Position numbers and translations under genes: made by a program
NCBI RefSeq assembly: GCF_943372915.1
Contig: NZ_CALSAN010000007.1
Coordinates: 1-64,000, forward strand
Direction of reading: 5' to 3'
Source of the DNA: Ferrovibrio terrae_A
GTDB taxonomy: Bacteria > Pseudomonadota > Alphaproteobacteria > Ferrovibrionales > Ferrovibrionaceae
DNA length: 64,000 nt
The notes under the pieces: model-generated
Databases searched by the model: none
Seen by the model: only the letters and a program-made list of their open reading frames with translations
Told to the model about the DNA's origin: nothing
Shown: in pieces, positions 25,927 through 33,381 of the stretch
Numbering within the stretch: the first letter of the stretch is position 1
Layout: the number at the start of each line of letters is the position of its first letter

Positions 25927-25949
25927 CACGATCTATAGCAGATCGTGCC
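25927..25949. promoter_or_regulatory. operator-like palindrome upstream of prpE
   Basis: GCACGATC (25927-25934) and GATCGTGC (25942-25949) are perfect inverted arms around TATAGCA, 27 bp before the prpE start. The centre holds a -10-like CTATAG, so a repressor here would cover the promoter. No linked regulator gene is present. Confidence 0.55.
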
Positions 25950-26029
25950 CATCGCAGGCCATGGGGGCAGGGTTAAGACCCTCGTCTAAGTCGGACGGTC
26001 CGGTAGCGAGGCGCTATTCTGCCGTCGGC

Positions 26030-27019
26030 TTATTCGGCAGCCTGCGCAGCACGGCTGCCGCCGACCAGCTCGGCCTTGGCGCTATCGTATTCGCGTTTCA
26101 GGCGGGCGACCAGATCGGCAACGCTGGGCACATCCTCGATCAGGCCGACGCCCTGGCCCGCACCCCAGATGTCACGCCAGGCCTTCGACTTGGAGCTGCC
26201 GCCGGAACCGAAGCTCATGGTGCTCTTGTCGGCTTCCGGCAGGTTATCGGGGTCCATGCCGGCGGCGATGATGCTTTTTTTCAGGTAATTGCCATGCACG
26301 CCGGTGAACAGCGAGGAATAGACAATGTCGCCGGCCGCCGAGTCGATCAGCATCTGCTTGTAGCCCGGCACCGCATTGGCTTCCTGGGTGGCGATGAAGC
26401 GCGTGCCCATATAGGCGAAATCGGCACCCATCGCCTGCGCGGCCAGGATATGGCGGCCATGGGCGATCGAGCCCGACAGCGCCAGCGGACCGTCGAAGAA
26501 CTGCCGCACTTCCGAAACCAGCGCAAACGGGCTGAGCGTACCGGCATGACCGCCGGCACCGGCGCAAACCAGAATCAGGCCGTCGACACCGGCCTCCAGC
26601 GCCTTCTTGGCATGGCGGATATTGATCACGTCATGCAGCACGATGCCGCCATAGGAGTGAATGGCGTCCACCACTTCGTTCGGCGCGCGCAGGCTGGTGA
26701 TGACAATCGGCACCTTGTATTTGACGCACATCTCGACGTCATGCTGCAGCCGGTCGTTCGACTGGTGCACGATCTGGTTGACGGCAAACGGCGCCACCGG
26801 TTTGTCCGGATGCCGGGCGCGATATTCGTCCAGTTCGGTGGTGATGCGCTGCAGCCACTGTTCCAGCACTTCCGCCGGCCGTGCATTCAGCGCCGGGAAG
26901 GAACCGACGATGCCAGCCTTGCACTGGGCGATCACCAGTTCGGGACCGGACACAATGAACATCGGCGAGCCGATGACCGGCAGCGAAAGACGGCCCTGAA
27001 CGACGGCAGGTAGGGTCAT
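26030..27019 (-). CDS. nitronate monooxygenase / 2-nitropropane dioxygenase-family FMN protein
   Basis: The 329-aa protein is a TIM-barrel flavoenzyme: LSLPVIGSPMFIVSGPELV near the start, VCAGAGGHAG (FMN phosphate loop) and GADFAYMGTRFIATQEA. Relatives oxidise nitronates such as propionate-3-nitronate, or act as enoyl reductases and NADH:quinone reductases; this long type lacking the full class I motif set may not be a true nitronate oxidase. AAGGAGGAAACCC sits right before the ATG at 27019. It stands alone, divergent from a hydrolase. Confidence 0.82.
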   Translation of the reverse strand: MTLPAVVQGRLSLPVIGSPMFIVSGPELVIAQCKAGIVGSFPALNARPAEVLEQWLQRITTELDEYRARHPDKPVAPFAVNQIVHQSNDRLQHDVEMCVKYKVPIVITSLRAPNEVVDAIHSYGGIVLHDVINIRHAKKALEAGVDGLILVCAGAGGHAGTLSPFALVSEVRQFFDGPLALSGSIAHGRHILAAQAMGADFAYMGTRFIATQEANAVPGYKQMLIDSAAGDIVYSSLFTGVHGNYLKKSIIAAGMDPDNLPEADKSTMSFGSGGSSKSKAWRDIWGAGQGVGLIEDVPSVADLVARLKREYDSAKAELVGGSRAAQAAE

Positions 27020-27170
27020 GGGTTTCCTCCAAGGAAATTCGTTGGCTGGATGATCGGGCAGGCCCGCGGTGCCGTCAATCCGGTCAAGTGCGAATCCCTC
27101 ACATTGACGTTACGGCAGTCATCCATCCGGCTACGCCAGCCGTACAAGCTGACAAACGGCAAAGGTACAA

Positions 27171-28127
27171 ATGCTTACAGCCCTGATCCTTCTTGGTGTC
27201 GCCCTGTTCGGCCTGGGGGCCACCAGCGAACACCTGACGGCACAGGCAGAACAGGATTTCCCCCCAACCGGCCGGCTGATCGAGGCCGGTGGCATCCGCC
27301 AGCACATCATCGAGCGCGGTGAAGGTGCGCCGCTGGTGATGATCCACGGTGCCTATGGCTTTGCCGAGGATTTCGCCATCAGCCTGATGCCGCAGACGCA
27401 GCAGCATTACCGCTCGATTGCGATCGATCGTCCAGGCCATGGCTATACCGAACAGGGCAATCCCGATTATGCCGCTACGCCCGATGGCCAGGCGCGCTAT
27501 CTTCACGCCGCGCTGAACACGCTCGGCGTGAAAAAGCCGATTCTGCTCGGCTTCTCCTATGGCGGCGCGGTTGCGCTGAGCTATGCGCTGCAATACCCCG
27601 ATGCGGTTGCGGCACTCGTGCTGGTCAGTCCAGCCTCGCATCCCTGGCGACAGACGGCCGCCCTGCCCTTCGGCATTGCCGATGCGCCATTGATCGGCCC
27701 GGTGCTGAAACACACCATCGTCGCACCGGTCGGCGCCATGCTGAAGGAAAGCGCAGTGGACTCGGTATTCGCACCCGAGCCGGTACCGGGTGCATTCCGC
27801 AAAACACCAGTGGCCCTGAGCCTGCGGCCGGCTGATTTTGCCGCCACGGCGCGCGAAGTGCGCGCGCTGGATGATTTCCTGCGCGGGCAGGCCCCGCACT
27901 ATTCCGGTCTGCGGTTGCCCGTGGTGATTGTCGTCAACGATGCCGACCGTTCGGTGTCATCGTTTATCCACGGTCGCCCGCTGGCAGCCGCGATCCCCGG
28001 GGCTGAACTGGTGGTGACCAATGGCGGCGGGCACCCGTTGCATTTCTCACGCCCGGCCGCCGTTCTGGCCGCCATCGACCTGGCAGCGACCAAAGCCGGT
28101 TATCAGTCGGCCACCCGCAGGAAATAG
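27171..28127 (+). CDS. membrane-anchored alpha/beta hydrolase
   Basis: The 318-aa protein begins with one hydrophobic segment (residues 2-18), an anchor or signal peptide, then an alpha/beta hydrolase domain: MIHGAYG (oxyanion hole), DRPGHGYTE, the nucleophile elbow GFSYGG (Ser129) and a C-terminal NGGGHPLHF with the catalytic His. Substrate unknown; peptidase S33-like esterase or haloperoxidase-type folds are possible. AAAGG precedes the ATG. Its last 25 bp overlap the end of the convergent secreted hydrolase gene. Confidence 0.85.
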   Translation: MLTALILLGVALFGLGATSEHLTAQAEQDFPPTGRLIEAGGIRQHIIERGEGAPLVMIHGAYGFAEDFAISLMPQTQQHYRSIAIDRPGHGYTEQGNPDYAATPDGQARYLHAALNTLGVKKPILLGFSYGGAVALSYALQYPDAVAALVLVSPASHPWRQTAALPFGIADAPLIGPVLKHTIVAPVGAMLKESAVDSVFAPEPVPGAFRKTPVALSLRPADFAATAREVRALDDFLRGQAPHYSGLRLPVVIVVNDADRSVSSFIHGRPLAAAIPGAELVVTNGGGHPLHFSRPAAVLAAIDLAATKAGYQSATRRK

Positions 28128-29254
28128 CCGGAATTCTCGGCGGCGCCGGGCCGCGACCGGTCGATACGAATCACTTTGAGGCGATCATCGGGTTCCATCT
28201 CGAAACGGAAGGTGATGTTGCCCGGTCGCTCATAGGCTTCCCCTGCCGGTACCAGATCCATCGCGCTGGATTCCGGTTTGTCACCGTTGATACCCTTGCC
28301 GAGCAAGTATTCGGCCCGCAATCCGCCCGCCCGCGATGCAATCGCCATGGCAGCAAAGCGACCCGATTTCCAGGTACCCTGCCAAAGACCGGTGAAGGGC
28401 GTGTCTGCCGCCGGCACAGCCTTCGGCAGTTTGATACCGAAGACTGCAGCACTGGCATGACCAGTTTCGGTGCAGCTCGGCTGTCGCCCGGTTTCGAAGA
28501 AATGGTCCAGGCAAGGGCCATAACGGCGCGCGAATTCCCAGCCCAGCCCGCCAAAATGCGACTGCATGTTGGCATAGGCTGGCTGGTCGATGATGAAATT
28601 CGGCACGCCCAACTCGGTCAGCCGCCTGGCAGCATAGGGCCCGCGCACATGCGGTTGCTTGGTTTCATACCAGTCATCACCGGTGAAAAATCCGGCAGCC
28701 ACCCGGATGCCAGTGTCCTTGTAGGGCTCCCAGAGCGTGCGGATATAGAAATCGTTCTGGCGCCAGTCACTGGAACGGCCGTAATCGCCAAAGCCGGCCG
28801 GAGCCAGTGGCAGGATACCGAGGATATCGGCCTTGTAGCTGCCGGTCTGGATCGAAGCGAAAGCACCGCGCGACTGCCCGAACAGCAAGATGCGGCGATA
28901 CCCCATCGCCCTGGCGCGCTCGATGCTATGCAGCATCACCACCGGCACCTGGCCGCCAATCACGTTGGTATGGCGCCGTAGATTGTAGGCGTCCCAGCCC
29001 GCCTCGGCGAAATACTGCACAATCGGCGGTACCTTCTCGAGCGCCATCTTGCTGGAGTCGTAGCCGCCATTCCAGATCACCAGGCCGCGCGCCTTGTCGG
29101 GCCCACGCGGATGATCCTTCGGCGCATGGTCGCCGGGAAACACTGCCGGTTCGAACCAGTAATGCGTGCCTTCGACGAAACTCTGCGCAAAGGTCGTTGC
29201 TGTCAGCAGCATGAATGCCGCAATACCAACCGCAATCGCTCCCGCCAGACGCAT
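28103..29254 (-). CDS. secreted protein of unknown function with alpha/beta-hydrolase-like GQSRG elbow
   Basis: The 383-aa protein has a Sec signal peptide (1-24, ending FAQ). The mature part shows a hydrolase-like order: LVIWNGGYDSSKM (possible oxyanion strand), a helix, RILLFGQSRGAFAS with Ser128 in a G-x-S-x-G-type elbow, then ILPLAPAGFGDYG. From about residue 285 a separate beta-rich region follows (FTGLWQGTWKSGRFA onward), resembling a small lipocalin-like or calycin-style module. I recognise no named family. It should act in the periplasm or outside. Its C-terminal codons overlap the convergent hydrolase. Confidence 0.72.
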   Translation of the reverse strand: MRLAGAIAVGIAAFMLLTATTFAQSFVEGTHYWFEPAVFPGDHAPKDHPRGPDKARGLVIWNGGYDSSKMALEKVPPIVQYFAEAGWDAYNLRRHTNVIGGQVPVVMLHSIERARAMGYRRILLFGQSRGAFASIQTGSYKADILGILPLAPAGFGDYGRSSDWRQNDFYIRTLWEPYKDTGIRVAAGFFTGDDWYETKQPHVRGPYAARRLTELGVPNFIIDQPAYANMQSHFGGLGWEFARRYGPCLDHFFETGRQPSCTETGHASAAVFGIKLPKAVPAADTPFTGLWQGTWKSGRFAAMAIASRAGGLRAEYLLGKGINGDKPESSAMDLVPAGEAYERPGNITFRFEMEPDDRLKVIRIDRSRPGAAENSGYFLRVAD

Positions 29255-29294
29255 GCCCTGCCCGCCCTGCTTTGCCGGATCAGCTTAGGCGATT

Positions 29295-29801
29295 CTACGC
29301 GCGCAGGTACAGATGGGTTGTCGGCTTGACCACCGCCAGCAGGGCCAGCAGGTCCGGCAGTGCCAAAGCGACACAGCCTTCTGTGCCACTGTAATCGGGC
29401 CGCGCGACATGCAGGAATATGGCGCTGCCCAGGCCCGGCACCGGCGGGTCATCATTATGCCCCATCACGGCAATCACGTCGTAGACATGATCCTCGCGCC
29501 AGAGTTTTTCATGACTCGCGGCATAGGGCAGCGTGACAAACCGATTATAGGCCGGATCGGCAGGGTCGTCGCACCAGCCGTCCTGCCGGGTCAGTGCCTG
29601 CAGCGGCAGGCGGGTCTCGGGTGGCGCCAGGCGATCAGCCCGATAAAACACCTGGCGGATCGGGTAGCGGCCGAGCGGTGTCGCACCATCGCCCTCGCGC
29701 TTGTCGGCCTCTGGCCGCACACCGCCCTTGCCCAGCGCACAACGAAAGCGCAGACCGCCGAATTGCAGGATACCGTCAGGGGTGACGAGAATGTCGCTCA
29801 T
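29295..29801 (-). CDS. L,D-transpeptidase (YkuD) family protein
   Basis: The 168-aa protein is a bare YkuD domain: TPLGRYPIRQVFYR, VMGHNDDPPVPGLGSAIFLH (His131) and the catalytic S-GTEGCVAL with Cys143. YkuD enzymes form 3-3 peptidoglycan cross-links or attach proteins to peptidoglycan. No signal peptide is visible, which is common in this short alphaproteobacterial subgroup, so its cellular place is uncertain. It sits between a secreted hydrolase and an unknown Ala/Gln-rich protein on the same strand. Confidence 0.88.
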   Translation of the reverse strand: MSDILVTPDGILQFGGLRFRCALGKGGVRPEADKREGDGATPLGRYPIRQVFYRADRLAPPETRLPLQALTRQDGWCDDPADPAYNRFVTLPYAASHEKLWREDHVYDVIAVMGHNDDPPVPGLGSAIFLHVARPDYSGTEGCVALALPDLLALLAVVKPTTHLYLRA

Positions 29802-29853
29802 GCCGCGATCAAGCGGTATTCAGAGCAACGATGCAAGAGGCTGCAGCCTTGGC

Positions 29854-31056
29854 TTATTGAACGATGCCGGCACGGCGGTTCTTCTGGTCCTGCATCTCGA
29901 AATACTTCTGATAGGCTTCGCTGGCACGGTTCGCCCATTCGGCCTGTGGATCGCTGCTCTGCTGGATCTGGGCGGCGGTTGCGGCAGTGGCGGCCTGCGG
30001 CGAGGCCGCATAGGACGCACCGCGGGTGATGCCAAATTTCGAGGCGCCATTCTGTTGCGTCACCGGCGAAGTGCCGACAGCGCGGCTCGGTGCCGGCGCA
30101 CCGCTGCCCACCGTCGGGAAGGCCGGGAACCAGGTGCGGCCATCAGCCGTGCGGATGGCATTGTCAGGCATGGGGCCGGCATTCGAGTTGGCAGCCGCAG
30201 TGTTGGTCTGCATCGGCCCGGCATTGCGCGACTGGGACGGCTGCTGCAGCAGCACCTGATTGGCTGTGGCGGTATTTGCGGCGGTGGACTGCGCATTCGC
30301 CTGCTGGGTCGCCGCAGTCTGCTTGAGGGCCTGGAACAGATCGGCGGGCAATTCCACCGGTCCGTTCGGCCGCGGCGCCGACTGGCCTGCAGCATTATCT
30401 GCCAACTTGCGGCCACGCCCATCATCGGCCGTCACGCCAAGCTTGAGATCCTGGGCGGGCAATGCCCCGGTCACTCCCTGTGCCTGTGCGGCCTGCAACT
30501 GTGCACCCTGCGCCTGCAACCCCGCCAATTCGCCCTGCGTCATGCCATTGGGCGGCTGCGTTGCATCTGCCAGTGCCGTTGCCAGCACATCCTGGTTGCC
30601 CGGCCCGATATTGATACCCAGCGCGGCCAGGGCATGTTCACCCGGATCCTTGCCGGTGGTCTCTTCAACCATGCCGCTGACCATCGAGACGGCCAGACCG
30701 ATCGGACCGCCGAACAGGCCACCACCGATAATGCGCGCGCCGGCATCGATCTTGTCGCCGGTGATGGCGCGATAAACGGTCGAAACGACTGGGATATGCT
30801 GCAGCGGATTGATGATGTCGAGCAGGTCCCCGAAGGTGAATCCGTCCTTGCCAAACAACGGACGGCTGTCTTTGGCCTCGGTGGTGCTGTTTTCGCTGCT
30901 GACCTGAGACGCCGCGGTCGGCACTGCACCCAGAACTTCCATATCCTGGCCCGACGCACCCTGCGCAAACCGATCCCGCGCCGGGGGCCTAAAGGCCGTC
31001 GGCTGGGGCACCGGGGGGGTGCTGTAGGCGGTTGCAGGGATCGGGCTTGGCATCAT
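29854..31056 (-). CDS. Ala/Gln/Pro-rich protein of unknown function with a conserved glycine-zipper block
   Basis: This 400-aa protein is mostly low complexity (Pro-rich N-terminus, Ala/Gln/Asn-rich middle and C-terminus), with no signal peptide. One ordered block, about residues 70-125, stands out: FGDLLDIINPLQHIPVVSTV, then YRAITGDKID and GGGLFGGPIGL, a glycine-zipper hydrophobic helix. I recall similar blocks in unnamed alphaproteobacterial proteins. The zipper suggests membrane insertion or oligomerisation; disorder elsewhere suggests a scaffold or secreted flexible protein. GGAAGG precedes the double ATG. An antisense frame of 474 codons covers it but looks like a shadow. Confidence 0.72.
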   Translation of the reverse strand: MMPSPIPATAYSTPPVPQPTAFRPPARDRFAQGASGQDMEVLGAVPTAASQVSSENSTTEAKDSRPLFGKDGFTFGDLLDIINPLQHIPVVSTVYRAITGDKIDAGARIIGGGLFGGPIGLAVSMVSGMVEETTGKDPGEHALAALGINIGPGNQDVLATALADATQPPNGMTQGELAGLQAQGAQLQAAQAQGVTGALPAQDLKLGVTADDGRGRKLADNAAGQSAPRPNGPVELPADLFQALKQTAATQQANAQSTAANTATANQVLLQQPSQSRNAGPMQTNTAAANSNAGPMPDNAIRTADGRTWFPAFPTVGSGAPAPSRAVGTSPVTQQNGASKFGITRGASYAASPQAATAATAAQIQQSSDPQAEWANRASEAYQKYFEMQDQKNRRAGIVQ

Positions 31057-31141
31057 GGTCCTTCCTCGGACCCAAGATTTGCAAGCCGCGGGCCAAGATT
31101 CAGCCGAGAGAATTCATATAGTTAACGGCTAAATCGACGTA

Positions 31142-31162
31142 GCCCGGCAATTCCTGCCGGGC
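31142..31162. other. hairpin after ribA
   Basis: GCCCGGCA (31142-31149) and TGCCGGGC (31155-31162) make a perfect 8-bp stem two bases past the ribA stop. There is no good T-run, so it may be a weak terminator or a 3'-end stability element. Confidence 0.55.
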
Positions 31163-31163
31163 G

Positions 31164-32276
31164 TCAGAGGTAATGGCCGGAGCGTTTGCGCTTGGCGGCC
31201 AGATAGGCCTCGTTATGGGCATTGGAGGGAAATTTGTGGGGCACCCGCTCGGCCACGTCGATCCCGCAGGCGGCCAGGCCCGTCACTTTTTCCGGGTTAT
31301 TGGTCAGCAGCCGCACCCGGTTGAAGCCAAGCCGCTGCAGCATGCGGGCAGCCGGCAGGAACCAGCGCTCGTCGGCATCGAAGCCAAGCCGCTGATTGGC
31401 ATCCACTGTATCGAAACCCTGGTCCTGCAGCTGGTAGGCGCGCAGCTTGTTCACCAGGCCGATGCCGCGGCCCTCCTGGGCCAGGTACAACAGCACGCCG
31501 CCGCCGGCCGCGCTGATGGTGCGGATGGCGCCACGCAGCTGCTCGCCGCAATCGCAACGCAGGCTGCCCAGCAGGTCGCCGGTGAAGCATTCCGAATGCA
31601 GCCGCGTCAGCACAGGTGAGGAAGGATCAGGCGCCCCGATCACCAGGGCAAAATGCTCCTGCCGGCCATCGGCCGGGCGGAAGGCGAAGAGCTGGGCATC
31701 CTCGGCATCCATCACCGGCAGGCGCGCCTGGCTGACCGGGACCAGGGTTTCCGCTGCAGCCATGTCGTAACCTGCCACAGCCTCGGCCGGCAGGCTGTGA
31801 ATATCGGCAGGCGGCACGGCATCGGCGGGCAATGCGATATGAACAGCGGCCGGCAGCAAATAGGCGGTCTTGGCCAGTTTCACCGCCAGACGCGCGGTTT
31901 CCGGCGCCGCCGCCTTGAGCCGCGTGAACGGGCCACGCAGCGGCGCCGCCAGATCACGGCTGGCATCGGCCAGATCGCGGATGAGGGAAGCCTGTTCCTC
32001 TGGTGCAGCCGGCAGGTCACGCAAGGGTAACAGAAGCATGTCATGCCCGGTGGGGCCGATATGCAGCACGGCGGCGCGCGAGGCAGGCAGCACCAGGGCC
32101 GCTGTATTGTCCCACTGCCGCAGTTCGGCCAGAGTCGGTTCGGTCAGGGTTTCGGCGGCCAGCACGATGGCGCGCTCGCCCAGGCTGCCGGTCAGCAGCA
32201 CCGGACGCCCACGACGCAGTTCGTGGCCGGCGCGATCGACGGCAATGGTGGCAGCGGAAGGGGAAAGAGCAGTCAT
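31164..32276 (-). CDS. ribA: GTP cyclohydrolase II with N-terminal extension
   Basis: RibA opens GTP to start riboflavin synthesis, releasing formate and pyrophosphate. The C-terminal half has the full catalytic set: RLHSECFTGDLLGSLRCDCG, whose Cys230, 241 and 243 bind zinc, LYLAQEGRGIGLVNK and RLLTNNPEK. The protein is about 370 aa, some 170 longer than stand-alone RibA. The extra N-terminal part does not show the DHBP synthase (RibB) active-site motifs, so it is either a decayed RibB half or an unrelated domain. The ATG at 32276 shares a CATG with the divergent esterase start, leaving no private 5' region. Confidence 0.93.
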   Translation of the reverse strand: MTALSPSAATIAVDRAGHELRRGRPVLLTGSLGERAIVLAAETLTEPTLAELRQWDNTAALVLPASRAAVLHIGPTGHDMLLLPLRDLPAAPEEQASLIRDLADASRDLAAPLRGPFTRLKAAAPETARLAVKLAKTAYLLPAAVHIALPADAVPPADIHSLPAEAVAGYDMAAAETLVPVSQARLPVMDAEDAQLFAFRPADGRQEHFALVIGAPDPSSPVLTRLHSECFTGDLLGSLRCDCGEQLRGAIRTISAAGGGVLLYLAQEGRGIGLVNKLRAYQLQDQGFDTVDANQRLGFDADERWFLPAARMLQRLGFNRVRLLTNNPEKVTGLAACGIDVAERVPHKFPSNAHNEAYLAAKRKRSGHYL

Positions 32277-33297
32277 GACCGATCCGATGTACGACTCTGG
32301 CGGCAGCCGGGCAAGCCACCGGACCAAGGATGAGCCCCGGGGTGATGCCGGTTACACCGATCCACTGCCGCCGGGAAATGCCGAATTCGCCCCCTGGGTC
32401 GCCCCCAGCCTGCAGGCCCGCCTGATCGCCCGCGGCCTGCGCCGTTTGATCAAGCCACGCCGCGTCAACCGCATGGATGTGCCGCTGATCCGTGCGCTGA
32501 TGGGGGCACTGACCCGCAGCCGCCCCCTGCCCGGCATCACGGTGGAGCGGGTCAAAAATCCCGTGCATGGCGAATGGCTGCGACCACGGCAGGCCCGGCG
32601 TGGCCGTGCGCTGCTTTATCTGCATGGTGGTGGCTACATCGCCGGCAATCCGCGCACCCATCGGGCCATCACTGCGCGCCTGGCCCATCGGCTGGGGGTT
32701 GCCGTCTTCGCCCTGGATTACCGCCTGGCACCCGAGCATCCCTATCCCGCAGCACTGGACGATGCTCTGGCCGCCTGGCGCTGGCTGTTGGCCGAGGGCT
32801 GGCGGGCCGACCGTCTGTGGCTGGCCGGAGACTCGGCCGGCGGCGGCCTGGCCCTGGCGTTGATGCAGGCCTGCAAGCAGCAGGGCCTGCCGCTGCCGGC
32901 CGCGGCGACACTGTTTTCACCCTGGACCGACCTGACCTGCAGCAGCCCCGCAATCACCGAGAATGCCGCGCGCTGCGCCTGGTTCACCGCCGATCACCTG
33001 CAGTTTGCCGCCGGGCTCTATGCCGGGAGCCATGATCGCGCGGAGCCGCTTCTCTCGCCACTCTATGGCGATCTGGCTGGCCTGCCGCCCCTGCAGCTGC
33101 ATGTCAGCGATAGCGAGTTGCTGCGTGACGACTCCCTGCAACTGGCGGTGAAGGCCCAGGCGGCTGGCACACCGGTGCGCCTGCGGATGTGGCACGGCTT
33201 GCCACATGCCTGGCCGAACTTTGCCGGCCTGATGCCCGAAGGCGATGCCTGCCTGGAGGATGCCGCCAGCGCCCTGCTCGCTCTCTCCGTGTCATGA
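32275..33297 (+). CDS. HSL-family (hormone-sensitive lipase type) alpha/beta hydrolase
   Basis: The 340-aa esterase carries HGGGYIAGNPRTH (oxyanion hole, 117-120 for HGGG), YRLAPEHPYPAALDD, the nucleophile elbow GDSAGGG (Ser187) and late Asp and His (SELLRDDS, WHGLPHAWPNF). It should hydrolyse short acyl esters or related lipids in the cytoplasm. The ATG at 32275 follows GGAAGGGGAAAG; a second ATG lies four codons later. The reading frame is open far upstream through ribA antisense, but that part is a shadow. Confidence 0.9.
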   Translation: MTDPMYDSGGSRASHRTKDEPRGDAGYTDPLPPGNAEFAPWVAPSLQARLIARGLRRLIKPRRVNRMDVPLIRALMGALTRSRPLPGITVERVKNPVHGEWLRPRQARRGRALLYLHGGGYIAGNPRTHRAITARLAHRLGVAVFALDYRLAPEHPYPAALDDALAAWRWLLAEGWRADRLWLAGDSAGGGLALALMQACKQQGLPLPAAATLFSPWTDLTCSSPAITENAARCAWFTADHLQFAAGLYAGSHDRAEPLLSPLYGDLAGLPPLQLHVSDSELLRDDSLQLAVKAQAAGTPVRLRMWHGLPHAWPNFAGLMPEGDACLEDAASALLALSVS

Positions 33298-33381
33298 CGA
33301 GTCGCCGCTTGAGCCCGGGGCCATAGCAAGGCAGACTCAAGGCTGTAGCCGCGCAGCCGCGGCAGGACCGGGGAGACCTGC

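Noticed and set aside
25697..27013. 438-codon plus-strand open frame
   Set aside because: Antisense to prpE's 5' end and the nitronate monooxygenase-like gene; no motifs.
29701..31125. 474-codon plus-strand open frame opposite the Ala/Gln-rich gene
   Set aside because: Longer than the minus-strand gene, but Cys/Arg/Gly-rich with no domain and running through the L,D-transpeptidase; the minus frame has a good ribosome site and a conserved-looking block.
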